A stretch of DNA of 64,000 bases from Labia minor. Lineage: Eukaryota; Arthropoda; Insecta; Dermaptera; Spongiphoridae. The position numbers and the translations under genes are program-made. Numbering within the stretch: the stretch's first letter is position 1; each line of letters begins with the position of its first letter. Location: assembly GCA_963082975.1 (NCBI GenBank), contig OY720348.1, positions 56,695,564 through 56,759,563 of the forward strand, given 5' to 3'. Of this stretch, positions 43,303 to 53,557 are shown piece by piece. The notes under the pieces are model-generated. The model did no database searches. It was not told where the DNA came from and saw only the letters and a list, made by a program, of their open reading frames with translations.

Positions 43303-43303
43303 C

Positions 43304-43314
43304 CCGTAATACAA
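43304..43314. repeat. target-site duplication, LINE 5' side (CCGTAATACAA)
   Basis: Matches 38655-38665. It lies exactly at the end of the inverted ORF1 half. Confidence 0.88.
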
Positions 43315-43925
43315 ATGGTAGAATATTTATTTATACATCAAAAGATTTAAAATCAAAATCAAAAATCTTAAACTTTTTATGTACTTTTTAAAAGTTTCGA
43401 TGTGTGCTCCCCCCATCGCATGACAACCATCTAGCCGATAATCAATCTCTCGCCACGTACTTTGAAACATTGCAGGAGTTACAGTTGCAATGGCTGCGTA
43501 AATTCTTTTATAATTTGAAGAGTTTGTGAAGAATATTCTGTACAGTTGTTTGAGCCTTAGTTCCAACTTTCTTGATATCAACACTTTCAGTTTCCATAAA
43601 CTGATTAAACCAACGAACAATAGCTTTTTCCGTAGGTGGATTTTGTCTAGAAGTACGCCTAAAATGACGCTGCACTAACACAAGTGATTTACCACAAAAC
43701 TCACTTGCACTATCTGCTGTACGGTAGTCATGGCGTCTGTGAAGTGACGGACCCAGTCGAGCTGCATGGTAATGGCGACACACTGCAAGTTAGTGACTGC
43801 GCATGCGCTCATCTACCTCGAGTAAATGCTACTCAAAATATTTATAATGCTACTCAATCTCTCGTTAATTTCTTTTTGATGACGTGTTTATTTATCGAAT
43901 AGTTGTACAACAAAATCCCGTTCAT
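43315..43925 (-). mobile_element. internally deleted mariner-like element
   Basis: The ends at 43315-43345 (taca...atcaaaaga) and 43880-43915 (ctttttgatgacg...ttgta) are loosely inverted. The coding content is the first and last parts of a transposase fused, with the catalytic centre deleted. The LINE at 38666-43303 sits at its left edge. Left boundary uncertain. Confidence 0.65.
43327..43783 (-). pseudogene. mariner-like transposase, N-terminal domain joined to C-terminus
   Basis: From 43783 downwards: LVLVQRHFRRTSRQNPPTEK and AIVRWFNQFMETESV (about 43690-43590), the helix-turn-helix (DUF4817-type) DNA-binding module common in insect IS630/Tc1/mariner relatives. A short degenerate stretch and a frame change near 43510 follow. 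Then ATVTPAMFQSTWREIDYRLD and GGAHIETF (43490-43400), the extreme C-terminus of the same protein class. The DDE/D catalytic core of about 200 codons is missing. Such deletion derivatives can be moved by an intact relative but encode no enzyme. Confidence 0.75.
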
Positions 43926-44900
43926 CTTTTTCGATGACCCTGCATTTTAAGAAAACATATCGTGATCATTATAAAATTAGCAACGGGTGCATTATTACCT
44001 GTATAAACTTTAATCACTTTGAAATTAATCATAAGTAGTTTAGTATTATATAAGAATTTTTTTTCTTCCTACCACCAATTACTTCATTCTATCGTTCAGT
44101 GTCTTAACGATGAAATTGTATATTTATTCTCATCAGGGACTAATGACGGCATTATCTAGTTAAAATCGAAACGTTTTTTGTTATTGCGAGTTTTCATTCA
44201 AGAAAGGTTATCCCGCTGGCTGATATTCCTTTCCCATTTCATAGATCTATTTCTATTTTTATATCCTCTGGTTATATGATATTCACATTCTATATTATTC
44301 GTTGAATTTATTCAATACCTTATCTGCTCTTAATATAAGATATAATATTTATATGTTATGATTTAAAAAACAAAATAAGTTTTTGTTTTAGTTCAAGCCT
44401 TAACCGTTTTACCATGCTACATATATATATATATTTTTTCTATTCTTTTTGTTACATTTTATTCAATATTGTTTTTATTAAATTATAAATTAACGTCAAC
44501 TTCGATCCATCTTCCTTAAGTTCGACAGACCAGAAATATACCTATTGTATAACAACATACTCAATGGTTAGTAATTTATATGTATTTCAAGAGTTATTTC
44601 GGATTTCAGAAAATCTGCCTATTTCGTTTGAACAATTTCCATGAAGAATTTATAGTCTAAAGTTAGATATCTTAAAAATTTTAGAATTGTAGAATTTATA
44701 ATTTTAGATTCAATCCGATTCCTCAAATGTACTTATATAATTTATTGAAAATGGATGATGTTTAATTGGCAGGATCGTAAATTTCTGTTGGAATCTCTAA
44801 TTAGAATATTTTAGGCATCCAATTACTATATTCAGAATTTAAAATTAATTTAAATTCCAAAAAAGTAACTAAATTGTCAATTTGTCGAGATAAAAATTGA
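43926..44900. other. AT-rich sequence with two repeat motifs
   Basis: 44128-44180 has ggactaatgacggcattatc ... aatcgaaacg, similar in layout to the antisense of 52060-52115. 44188-44290 (ttttcattcaagaaaggtta, ggctgatattcctttcccat) matches 50035-50115. No gene seen. Confidence 0.4.
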
Positions 44901-45060
44901 TTATATATTCTATTTAATCTAACGATTTTGGTGCTGCGTATAGTGATTTAGAAAATTCTTGGCTGCCGAAATTTATTTTTACATCCGTCTCTATCCACTT
45001 TCCATTAACCTTACCTCACTCTTTCAATCACGTTAAAATACAATCCGTTCCATTCTATAA
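44901..45060 (-). repeat. LINE 3' UTR/tail repeat, copy 1
   Basis: tatattctatttaatctaac and gctgcgtatagtgattt, followed by a block with ccgtctctatcc, match 47336-47490. The second half resembles the antisense LINE tail of 58570-58850. Confidence 0.55.
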
Positions 45061-45195
45061 TATATAAGTACCTGAAACACCGAGCTATCACTCAATTCTT
45101 TAAAAAATATTGATATAAACTTTTTAATTATTTATTGCAATTATTAATGTACATCATTACATCAATCTGATTAAATTGAATGGAATTTGGGGTTC

Positions 45196-45206
45196 TCAAT
45201 AATACA
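45196..45206. repeat. target-site duplication (TCAATAATACA)
   Basis: Identical to 46719-46729; flanks the LINE poly(T). Confidence 0.88.
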
Positions 45207-46718
45207 TTTTTTTTTCCTTTATTTTATTTACAATCAGCTCAGTTTTGGAGCTATAAGTAAATTTGATAATAATTTATTTACATACACTCTCACACTCAGA
45301 CACTCATACATTCATTCATTCATTCTCACATTCACACATCACTTGAAGAGAAAGTCGGCCATCGACGACGTCCCTATTTTAGTTTCACCCTCCAGTTTTT
45401 TGATATAGCACGCTCCTCAATATCGAGAACGTGGGTCTTCTTAAGTCTCCTGAAGACTTCACTGTTGTCTAGGAGAGCAATCGCTGATACATTTGGATGA
45501 TTTTCTAGTTTTTTAATATGTTTGATGAATGACTGATGGATCACTTCTCTGACTGGTGGGACGAGAAGGTCATTGTGCAAGCTTGCATTTGAGACGTACC
45601 AGGGTGCATTTGCTATGCATCTAAGTATTTTGGATTGCACTCTTTGTATTTTATTTATATTGGACTCGCTGGCACAGTTCCCCAGATTTGACATGAGTAT
45701 TGCCAGATTGGCTTAAGCATTGACTTGTAAAGCAGTACTTTTGTTTTAAGTGTAAGTTGTGAGTTTTTTCCCAACAGCCAATACATTTTTTTATATTTGA
45801 TGTTTAATTCATTCTTCTTTTTGTCTATGTGAATTTTCCAGTTTATTTTCGAATCAAGATACAGTCCAAGATACTTCACAGAGTTACTTTGGGGAATGAT
45901 TTGGGAATTTAGGTAAACGGATGGACATATGATTTTTCTATTTGTGAAAGTGATGTGATTCGATTTGGTCTCGTTTACATGAATCCTCCACCTATGAAAC
46001 CAATTTTGGATGGTGTCAAGTTTTTCTTGAAGTTTATTCGAAGCAGTACCTGGATCTGAGCTGGTTACTAGTATGGAGGTATCATCAGCATAGGTAGCAA
46101 TGAATGAGTCTTCACTTGTTGGTATGTCCGCAGTATACAGAGAATAAAGAAATGGTCCAAGAATGCTGCCTTGGGGAACTCCTGCACGTATTGGATGATA
46201 TTGAGATAACTCATTTTCTACCCGAACTTGGAACCAACGATCTTGAAGGTATGATTTAAATATCCAATAGTAATGGTCAGGAAATATTTTTTTTATTTTA
46301 TATAAAAGTCCTTAATGCCAAACTTTGTCAAATGCTTGTTTTACATCAAGAAACACGCCGGAGCATATCTTGTTTTCTTCCAGGGTTGTTTGGATAACGT
46401 TAACAATTCGATGAATTTGTTGAGAAGTAGAGTGTTGGCGTCTAAATCCATATTGATGATCGGGTAATATTTCGTCAATTTCAACATCAGTCTTTAGTCG
46501 CGTTAAAATAAGTTTTTCAAAGATTTTTGATGTTTAGGGAAGAAGACTAATTGGTCGATATGAGGAGACTTCCGACTCTTGTTTTCCTGATTTAAGAATC
46601 ATGATAATATGAGCAATTTTCCATTGAATTGGGAAATTGCGAGTTCTTAAAATTGCATTGAATATTTGAGTGAGTAGAAGTATTCCTTTTTTCGGGAGTT
46701 TTTTAAAGACCTCAACAG
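45207..46718 (-). mobile_element. 5'-truncated jockey-like LINE
   Basis: 1512 bp between two TCAATAATACA copies. Poly(T) at 45207-45215 marks the 3' end. It begins inside the reverse transcriptase; ORF1 and the endonuclease were never copied. Confidence 0.88.
45374..46718 (-). pseudogene. jockey-like LINE reverse transcriptase, truncated ORF2
   Basis: The minus strand, from the truncation point: VEVFKKLPKKGILLLTQIFN (46716-46657), SYRPISLLP (46560-46534), then after a stop a KIFEKL/HQYGFRRQHSTSQQ block (about 46520-46435), GVFLDVKQAFDKVWH (46360-46316), GVPQGSILGPFLYSLYTADI (about 46182-46123), catalytic YADD (about 46090-46079), KYLGLYLDSKINWKIHI (45876-45826), LKPIWQYSCQIWGT (45720-45680) and a final stop at 45374. 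Only a few stops or frame changes interrupt it (46534, about 46315, about 45680). It is related to, but clearly distinct from, the LINE at 38666-43303; the 3' half of the two proteins aligns block by block. Confidence 0.88.
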
Positions 46719-46729
46719 TCAATAATACA
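46719..46729. repeat. target-site duplication (TCAATAATACA), 5' side
   Basis: Matches 45196-45206. Confidence 0.88.
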
Positions 46730-46910
46730 TAAATATCTATTATTATGTTCCTAAGTTCCTAAATATTTTTTTTTTTTTGTGGAAGAGTGATAACTATATA
46801 TCGTAATTAAATTATAAAATATTATTAAAATAAATATTTTTAATTTTATTTCGAAATTAAATAAAAAAAATTTAAAATATTTTAAATATAAAAAATATTA
46901 ATACAATATC

Positions 46911-47043
46911 TATAATGGAATTTTGTAAATTAAACCACATATTGATATTTGTTATTGTAAATTTATTCAAAAAATACAAACATATACACATGCTACTTCT
47001 GCAATCGTTATCAAGCGACTGCACTGTTCGAGTGTCTAGTGAC
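46911..47043 (+). mobile_element. unedited relative of the palindromic insert at 17078
   Basis: 133 bp flanked by aatacaatatc on both sides (46900-46910, 47044-47054). Its first 90 bp (tataatggaattttgtaaat...) align with both arms of the element at 17078-17300 and with the ends of 56044-56186. The right arm is missing here. The A-rich form restores complementarity of the arms, so it represents the ancestral state. Confidence 0.75.
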
Positions 47044-47260
47044 AATACAATATCATTTAAAAACAAGGCGGGAGTCAAATTTCAATATGGATGACATAAT
47101 GACGTCACATAATTTTGCTCTTTTAATTTAAGAAAATAATAATAAATTTTATTTTTCCTGAGGCTGAAACCAATACAGATCGATTTTTTCTTATATGGAT
47201 TACCTATGGTGTGAATTTCCAAAAAATACTTGAACTGTTTAATATCTCAAAAATATACAA

Positions 47261-47294
<34 letters not shown>

Positions 47295-47335
47295 ATATAT
47301 ATATATAATTTTTGCTAGTATAATAAGACAAGATA

Positions 47336-47490
47336 AGATTATATATTCTATTTAATCTAACGATTTTGTTGCTGCGTATAGTGATTTTGAAAATTCTTGC
47401 CTCAGAGATTTATTACTACATTTGTCTCTATCCTGAGCTAACTCTATCCAATTACTATCTTCTCCAAATTCCTTCAGGTATTTTATTTTA
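47336..47490 (-). repeat. LINE 3' UTR/tail repeat, copy 2
   Basis: Same order as 44901-45060: tatattctatttaatctaac, gctgcgtatagtgattt, tctctatcctgagctaa. Confidence 0.55.
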
Positions 47491-48098
47491 TTTTATGTAT
47501 TTTCAGGCTAAAAAAATTATTTTGTCATTTATATATTATTTTTAAAATCTAACAGCAATTCTTATATATATATTTATATATATTAAATATATAAAATTAA
47601 ATTTAATTTATATGTAAGATATTATTACTCAAAGTAGAAAAATTTTATAAAATCTAATTATAAAAGAAAAATTATAATTCATTAATCTAAATATTTTATT
47701 TTCCCATAAGAAATAAGAACCCTTGATATAAATCACTCTCATTTGCATAGATCATTTAATTTGAATTACGTTTGAAATTGTTATACAAATTTTAGTGAAA
47801 ATTTAATTTCAAATTGCATTAGTCAAAATGATATATGCAAATGAGTGAATAATGTATAATATATAGATTCACAACATTTATTTCGTTTCAACTAAATTCA
47901 AGAAAATATTTTTTTTTTTTTTATTTTCAAGATTAAATTAAAAGTGAATTCATGGGGTTGAATACCGCCTGAAATATTATATAATTTAATTAAGTTTTGT
48001 ATTTACTTTAAGCACTATTCCCCTATAGAAAGAAATCATTGAATAAAAAAAATTAAAAAAAAAAATAAAAATTATCATCAAATAAGTTTAAAATTTTT
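47491..48098. other. AT-rich sequence
   Basis: No gene or family member recognised. Confidence 0.4.
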
Positions 48099-48441
48099 AC
48101 CGATAGTAAGGGAGGTATTGTTTTTACACCAAATTTCAAATGTGGAGATTTTTACATATCTCCACGAATGATGCACTTTGTATTGGTTTTATCCTCGGGA
48201 AAAATCATTGTCATTAGTTTTTTCTTAATTTAAAATTATATGACATCACCCAGCCCTTCATGACGTCACTGGCAGCGCCTCCTTATATATTATAAATGAA
48301 AAAAAATTAAAAATATTTATTTTATATCCATATCTGTTTTTTATTGCATTAATAGATATATTAAATTTATTAGAAATTGTTTCTGTAGCTGGAAATTAAT
48401 TGATTTCAAACCGTCGGTCGGTTCTATGCCTGACCCAGGTC
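48099..48441 (+). repeat. family C, copy 2
   Basis: From accgatagtaagggaggtat to cagtcggtcgg-type end (ccgtcggtcggttc) and cctgacccaggtc. It lacks the (TCCG)n internal block of copy 1. TGACATCA at 48241 and TGACGTCA at 48261. Confidence 0.78.
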
Positions 48442-49288
48442 AACTTATTACAATTAAAGTGATATCAAATTTTAATTTCTATCTATTTTATTATATTTAT
48501 TTATTTTTTTTTTTTATTTTTTTGTTTATTGGAAATAAGTTTACGTGAAATTCTAAATGGTTGAACGGTGTGAACGAATCACCCCCCTCCCCAAAGTAAA
48601 AAGTTTTCTCAATAGTAAATCAATGTCCACTTAATGGGTTTTCCTATCAAAAAATTTTTCTCTCCACTATAACGATAAAAGTCAAAAACGAGAAAAAAAA
48701 ACAAAAAAAAAAAAAAGATCAACGGCCAAGTGAGACTCTGTGTCATTTTTTATTTATCGCAACGAAAATGAAAACATAACATTTCTCATATATCTCCGAA
48801 ATTGCTGTAATTTTAAATTAATTCATATAGATATCTGTTTTTCGCAAAGAATTTCAGTGTTATTTCACATTTATTATTCACTGCGTTTTGTCTTCCATTG
48901 CAAAAGAAATGATCAACAATTCTCTTTTTATAGTATGGAGAGAGAGAACCTGAATATAAATCTATCTATTATTGTTAAAATATTCTCAAAATAAAAGGAA
49001 AAAAAAAGAAAAAAATTTTAAAAGGGAATATAGCTAAAGATATTTTATTTACAAAAATAAGCCAGTCCATTCAGTCAAGCACAAGACTAAATATTATTAT
49101 TATTATTCTATTTTTTTTAAATCATTTTTCCAGAGTATAATTTTTTAAAAATTTGCATCTGTAAAAAAATAATGAATAAATAAGTTTTTTAAATATATAT
49201 ATTCATTAAATTAATAGTTTCTTAATGTTCACTTGACCATGTTCTTTCTATTTCTCTTCCCTATTATATTATTTATATTATTTAAATA
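48442..49288. other. AT-rich sequence
   Basis: A/T-rich, with A- and T-runs. A forward frame at 48740-48994 has no recognisable domain. Confidence 0.4.
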
Positions 49289-49994
49289 TCTTATCTTATT
49301 ATACTAGCAAAAATTGTATATACAAACCGCTCTAATGATTATTTATTTGAAATTCACACCATAGATAATATTTTTAAAGAAAAATTGATCTATATTGGTT
49401 TCAGTCTCGGGATAAATCAACTTCAGAAGTATATTTTCTTAATTGAAAATATTAAATTTAAATGACGTCACAAATTACGTCATCGATATTGAAAATCGGC
49501 TCCTGACATTCTTTTTTAATTGATATTGTATTTATATTTTTTTATATTTAAAATATTTTAAAATTTTTTATTTAATTTCGAAATAAAATTAAAAATATAT
49601 ATTTTGATAATATTTTAGAATCAAATTACGAAATATATTTATTAATCTCTCGCCAAAAAAAAGAAAAAAATTATCCATAACCTTAGTTAGTAATCCTTGT
49701 GGTCGAAACAGTCTATAAGCTATTGCTTCTTTGAAAAATATATAAAGCCATCTAATTATAACAACATGTATTCAAATTTATTTGATAAAATACTTGATCC
49801 TCTATTATATATATATTTTTGATCTTGAATTGAAAAATCAAGTATTTTAATTAATTTGTACCATTTTAAGAAACAAATTTTTAATGGGTCATTTTAGGTC
49901 ATTGTAATAAATAATTGTAAAATTTTTAAAATTTATAATAATAAATTGTATAAATTTGATAAAGGGTCGAGCGATAGCTCGGTGTTCCAGGTAC
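49289..49994 (+). repeat. family B, full-length copy
   Basis: From tcttatcttattatactagc to gagcgatagctcggtgttcc-aggtac. TGACGTCA at 49463-49470 with a second acgtcat. 49650-49900 diverges from other copies. Confidence 0.85.
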
Positions 49995-49999
49995 TTAGT

Positions 50000-50115
50000 T
50001 ATTATATTATTATGAGAAGATACTTAGTAAAAATGTTTTCATTCGAGAAAGGATACACTATATGGCTGATTCTCTTTTCCTTATCATAGATGGATTTGTT
50101 TGATACCTACCTTCT
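50000..50115. repeat. short dispersed repeat also at 44188 and 38450
   Basis: attattatgagaagatactt is the antisense of 38450-38470, and ttttcattcgagaaaggata...cttatcatagat matches 44188-44260. Confidence 0.45.
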
Positions 50116-50659
50116 ATATCTCATTATTTCAAATAAATTATATAAATATTTAATATATCAAAGTAAAATAATTTTTATTTGATATGTATTTTTATAAATA
50201 TAATATTATAATATGAGAATTATTTCATTTTAATCATAACGATTATCTATTTATTAATACTTTGACAGTTTCTATTCAGGTTTCCATTTAAATACGTAAA
50301 AACTTTCTATTAAACTACAATTATTTTTAATCAAATAAATTATTTCCATTCTCTATTATTTCCAATCCTGAATAATTAAAATTATAACTATAACAGTCTT
50401 TATCATAAATCATGTAGAATGGTTTATTTTAGAATGTCCATCTTTGATTATTAGTGAACATTAGTACCAGTACTTAATAATAGCACATAATCCAATTATA
50501 TATTTATCTTTTATTTTTGAATTATTTAATTATTTCATTATACTTAAATATCCGAATTTAAATGGAAGAGAGAGAAGCTAAAATAATTCAATCATTAATC
50601 TTAATTTGCTTTTCTTTTAAGGTTTTTTTTTTGTTGTTGTTGTGGATGTGGATGATATT
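50116..50659. other. AT-rich sequence
   Basis: No gene supported; a G/T-rich run (tgttgttgttgtggatgtgg) lies at 50630-50650. Confidence 0.35.
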
Positions 50660-50812
50660 TTTTTTTTTTCGTTCCATCGTACGACATCAAGTTTTCTTTG
50701 AATCTCTTGCAATTTTTATGTGTTCGACTCGGCTGGTTGCAAACTCGGATGTTTTCTTTTGCCACACGAGTGTCTTTGACCCACCTGCATCGAATTTGTT
50801 AATATAGGTAAG
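50660..50812. other. weak host exon candidate
   Basis: More balanced composition than its surroundings. On the plus strand it ends aatatag before GTAAGG (50806-50812), a good donor, after a T-rich tract. On the minus strand gatgcag (an acceptor) precedes a frame containing GGSKTLVWQKKTSEFATSRV that closes at a TGA. The strand is undecided and no family is recognised. Confidence 0.25.
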
Positions 50813-51115
50813 GAGCCCAGATGTCATATGTCATACGATAAGAGGTGGATGGGTATATTTTACTACTTACTTCATTTTACTACTTATTCAACCAAGGTTT
50901 GTTTACTGCAAAAACTGTTTAGTTATTCATTCAGGTTAGTATTATGCTCCACTTTTAATGAACTAGACAACATTTGATATAAACTCAAGAATTAATATTG
51001 TACATGATATATTCTAACCTTTAGAATAATTGGTTTCTTAAATAAATTAATGGCACTACTGAAATTGGAAGTTCATTTTCGCAGAATCCATATTTCTTCA
51101 ACTACTTATATTTTT
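50813..51115. other. unassigned sequence
   Basis: A/T-rich; no gene seen. Confidence 0.35.
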
Positions 51116-51248
51116 ACTATCTCGATTGAGATACTATTGTGATAACGAAAATTTTTGATGTCGAGATTTTGATGTTTTTATACGTTTTGAAGGCATGTAA
51201 ATCATGTATGTGTATGTAGACAAGATAACGTAAAAAAGGTTGAACTTT
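51116..51248 (+). repeat. family A, 5' part
   Basis: actatctcgattgagatact ... gtagacaagataacg...aaaggttgaac; cut short where repeat J begins. Confidence 0.8.
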
Positions 51249-51250
51249 TG

Positions 51251-51366
51251 TGATTGAAATGCTTAGCGCAAAGTCTACTTTGTTCTTCCTCTTTTCTTTG
51301 TATATTATCTCCCTACTACAAATCAATTCTAAATTACTAAAATTTTAAATTAAACAATCGATTTTT
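51251..51366 (+). repeat. repeat J, copy 1
   Basis: gattgaaatgcttagcgcaa ... ctactacaaatcaattctaa ... ttaaacaatcgattttt; about 90% like 60787-60903. Confidence 0.8.
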
Positions 51367-51635
51367 AGTATCTCGACAGATCACGAAAATTTTCGATTTC
51401 GAGATTTTGATGTTTTTATACGTTTTGAAGGTTCCTGAGTCATTTTCACTAAGGTTGAGAAAAATATCTGTGTGTGTGTATGTAGACAAGATTACGTAAA
51501 AACGGTTTGAGCTAGAATAATGAAATTTGGTACACGGGCATTATTCAATAGCCAAACATGCGAATTAAATTTTTAAATTTTGACTTAAATTTAATTTAAA
51601 TATATGTTAATTAATTAATTTAATTTCTCTAATTT
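51366..51635 (+). repeat. family A, second copy in tandem, internally deleted
   Basis: agtatctcgacagatcacga through acgggcattattcaatagcc; the block from attattcaa to ccaaacatgcg is deleted and the 3' terminus is missing. Confidence 0.8.
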
Positions 51636-51689
51636 ATATTAGCAACACATCCAACTCAAGGACAGCGCTTATCAAGTTGGTTATATTAA

Positions 51690-51905
51690 TTAGGTGTCTT
51701 ATGATTACTAAAAAGGATTCTATTAACTTTTATCTTGATTTTCTTGATTGGAGCCGCTACTTTTTTATCAAGTAGCTTCCCGAAAGCTGGGTTGACTAGA
51801 TCCCATAAACCCCAGATAGAAAAATTCCCTTTCAAGGAAAAGAACTTTAACTCGGAATCACGAGGATGTGAGTTAACACCGTTAACCACCAACCTTCGTC
51901 TATAA
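51690..51905 (-). mobile_element. tRNA-derived SINE, family D
   Basis: The minus strand starts gacgaaggttggtggttaac (box A-like), then gtgattccgagttaaag (box B-like), a ctatctggggtttatgggat block, and gggaagctacttgataaaaa with the hairpin partner aagtagcgg. (AAT)n runs lie just upstream (51905-51955). A 68-codon antisense frame across it is incidental. Confidence 0.65.
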
Positions 51906-52822
51906 TAATAATAATATAATAATAATAATAATTTAATAATAATAATAATAATAATATAAACTAAGGTTATTTATTTTTAATCATTTTACTCTTTTTCTAT
52001 TGTTTGAAAATATCCAGGCAGGCTGAGATGCTTCTTCTTAAGTTATTCAATAAATAAAGAAACCAGTCACCAAAGCAAGTTCGAAACTTTTCCAATTTCA
52101 TCATCAGTCCCCAGCAAATAAATTCACAAATATTTACAAACACTTCTAAAGAGTGTTTAGAGAAAATATTGATTTATTGAATTTTGATTTCCGATATTGA
52201 GTTCCAATAATCCGGAAAACCGCAAATTCTGTTGCGGTTCATAGAGGTAAACAGCCCATCGATTGATAATAAATTTGCCAGATATTATTTTTAATGTTAT
52301 TATTAATTTTAGATAAAAAAAAAATGATGGTCGTGATAAGGTTTTTATTCCGTCATTATTCACACCGAATTTCATTCTCAATATCCTACTTTGTCATGAA
52401 TCCATTCAATTTAGTTGGCAATTATTTTTTTTTTCTGTTCATGTTTTAGCTTTTTCCAAGTGATATTCATTTTACAGAAATACAAAAGGTTTGCAATTTT
52501 TGACTTCTATAAAAAATTTGATTTACTCTTATTTCTAAATAAGTTCATATTAAAACTAAATAAATAGTTAAAAAAAAACAATTTAATATATGTTGTAGCC
52601 CCCATATATAACTTTTCAATCAATATATACAGTAGATTAAATATATATGTTTCCATTTGGTTATCTAATTATATTTTAAAAAAAATGTTTTAAGCAGTAA
52701 AAGGAGGAGAGGGGGGGGGGGCGAAAAAATTCTGAAAATACTCTATTCATTTTTTATATAAATTTTCTATATTTGTTATAGTTTTGAAAATAATATTTGA
52801 TATTTACTTATTTATTTATTTA
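51906..52822. other. AT-rich sequence with hammerhead-like motif and G-run
   Basis: (AAT)n to 51955. 52060-52115 antisense reads ggactgatgatgaaattgga then agtttcgaactt, reminiscent of a hammerhead core. An unassigned complex block lies at 52200-52270. A G-run is at 52710-52721. No gene seen. Confidence 0.4.
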
Positions 52823-53085
52823 TAAATGTATTTAAGCGAAAATGTTGCCAGGGCATCATGACAACAAAAGATCCTTTCATATATATAAAAAAATTGTTAT
52901 GATCAATTTTACCATTTGTTCTCACAAAATTTGTGCAATAAACACATTCACATGGAAATGGAAAAACACATTTTTGTTTAAAAAATCAAAATGACTTGAA
53001 ACGTGGAGATCTGTCAAAAGCATATCGATAGACAATTGGGATTACAATAGCTTTGCTCTCAAAAAATTTTTCTCTATTGAAAAGT
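52823..53085 (-). repeat. repeat H, copy 2
   Basis: Inverted counterpart of 35190-35475 (tgacttgaaacgtggagatc, caaaagcatatcgatagaca). Confidence 0.65.
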
Positions 53086-53139
53086 AAATAATAGATATAA
53101 TAATAAAATAAATTTATTTTTTTCTATTTTACGAGTAAA

Positions 53140-53260
53140 GCCATATTTCTTCAGCCATTTCTATCTTGAACCATTTCTCTCAATTTCCTCATATCTACAT
53201 TTATTTTGTCAACTCATTACGTACTTAATTTTCGAACCTCAAATGGTAAAAACAGGTGTG
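53140..53260 (-). pseudogene. LINE C-terminal tail scrap
   Basis: The antisense of catttcttcagccatttcta and tcctcatatctacatttat matches the arrangement at 11200-11280. Too eroded to read as codons. Confidence 0.4.
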
Positions 53261-53557
53261 TATGATTTTTAGAAAGATTTTTTTGGAGAGTAAAAGTTGA
53301 AGATGATAATAAAAAACAAGCAATACAAGAAAATTTACTACTTTTTCTATTTTTTATATAAATCTTTAATTTTTACAAATCTGTTTGTATGCATTGGCAA
53401 TCGCCTCACCTTTGCCAAAATTGGAGCGCACACCACAGTTTGTGCATTTCTGAATTAAATAATATACTCCTCGTTAACCTTTCTTCACCTATTCAAACCA
53501 TTTGTTCATCGATCAAAACTTTCTCGATTTTATGTCTCTAATTGATATTAAAAATAT

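Larger units (their letters stand above)
38666..43303 (-). mobile_element. jockey-like LINE with inverted 5' segment
   Basis: A 4.64-kb insertion between two copies of CCGTAATACAA. The 3' end is a 13-base poly(A) (T-run at 38666-38678). Sense strand is minus for 42155-38666: 3' UTR, reverse transcriptase, endonuclease and the zinc-knuckle half of ORF1. The other half of ORF1 and the 5' UTR lie at about 42160-43303 on the plus strand. The two ORF1 halves meet at the same point of the protein (…TKEP / VFFLDLKPAP), as expected when two primers copy one RNA during insertion (twin priming). Confidence 0.9.
45067..47345 (-). repeat. family B copy interrupted by two insertions
   Basis: Left part 45067-45206 (gtacctgaaacaccgagcta ... 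gggttctcaataataca), middle 46719-46910, right 47044-47345 (to gctagtataataagacaaga). Inserts are the LINE 45207-46718 and the 133-bp unit 46911-47043, each with an 11-bp direct repeat at its edges. TGACGTCA lies at 47100-47107. Confidence 0.85.
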
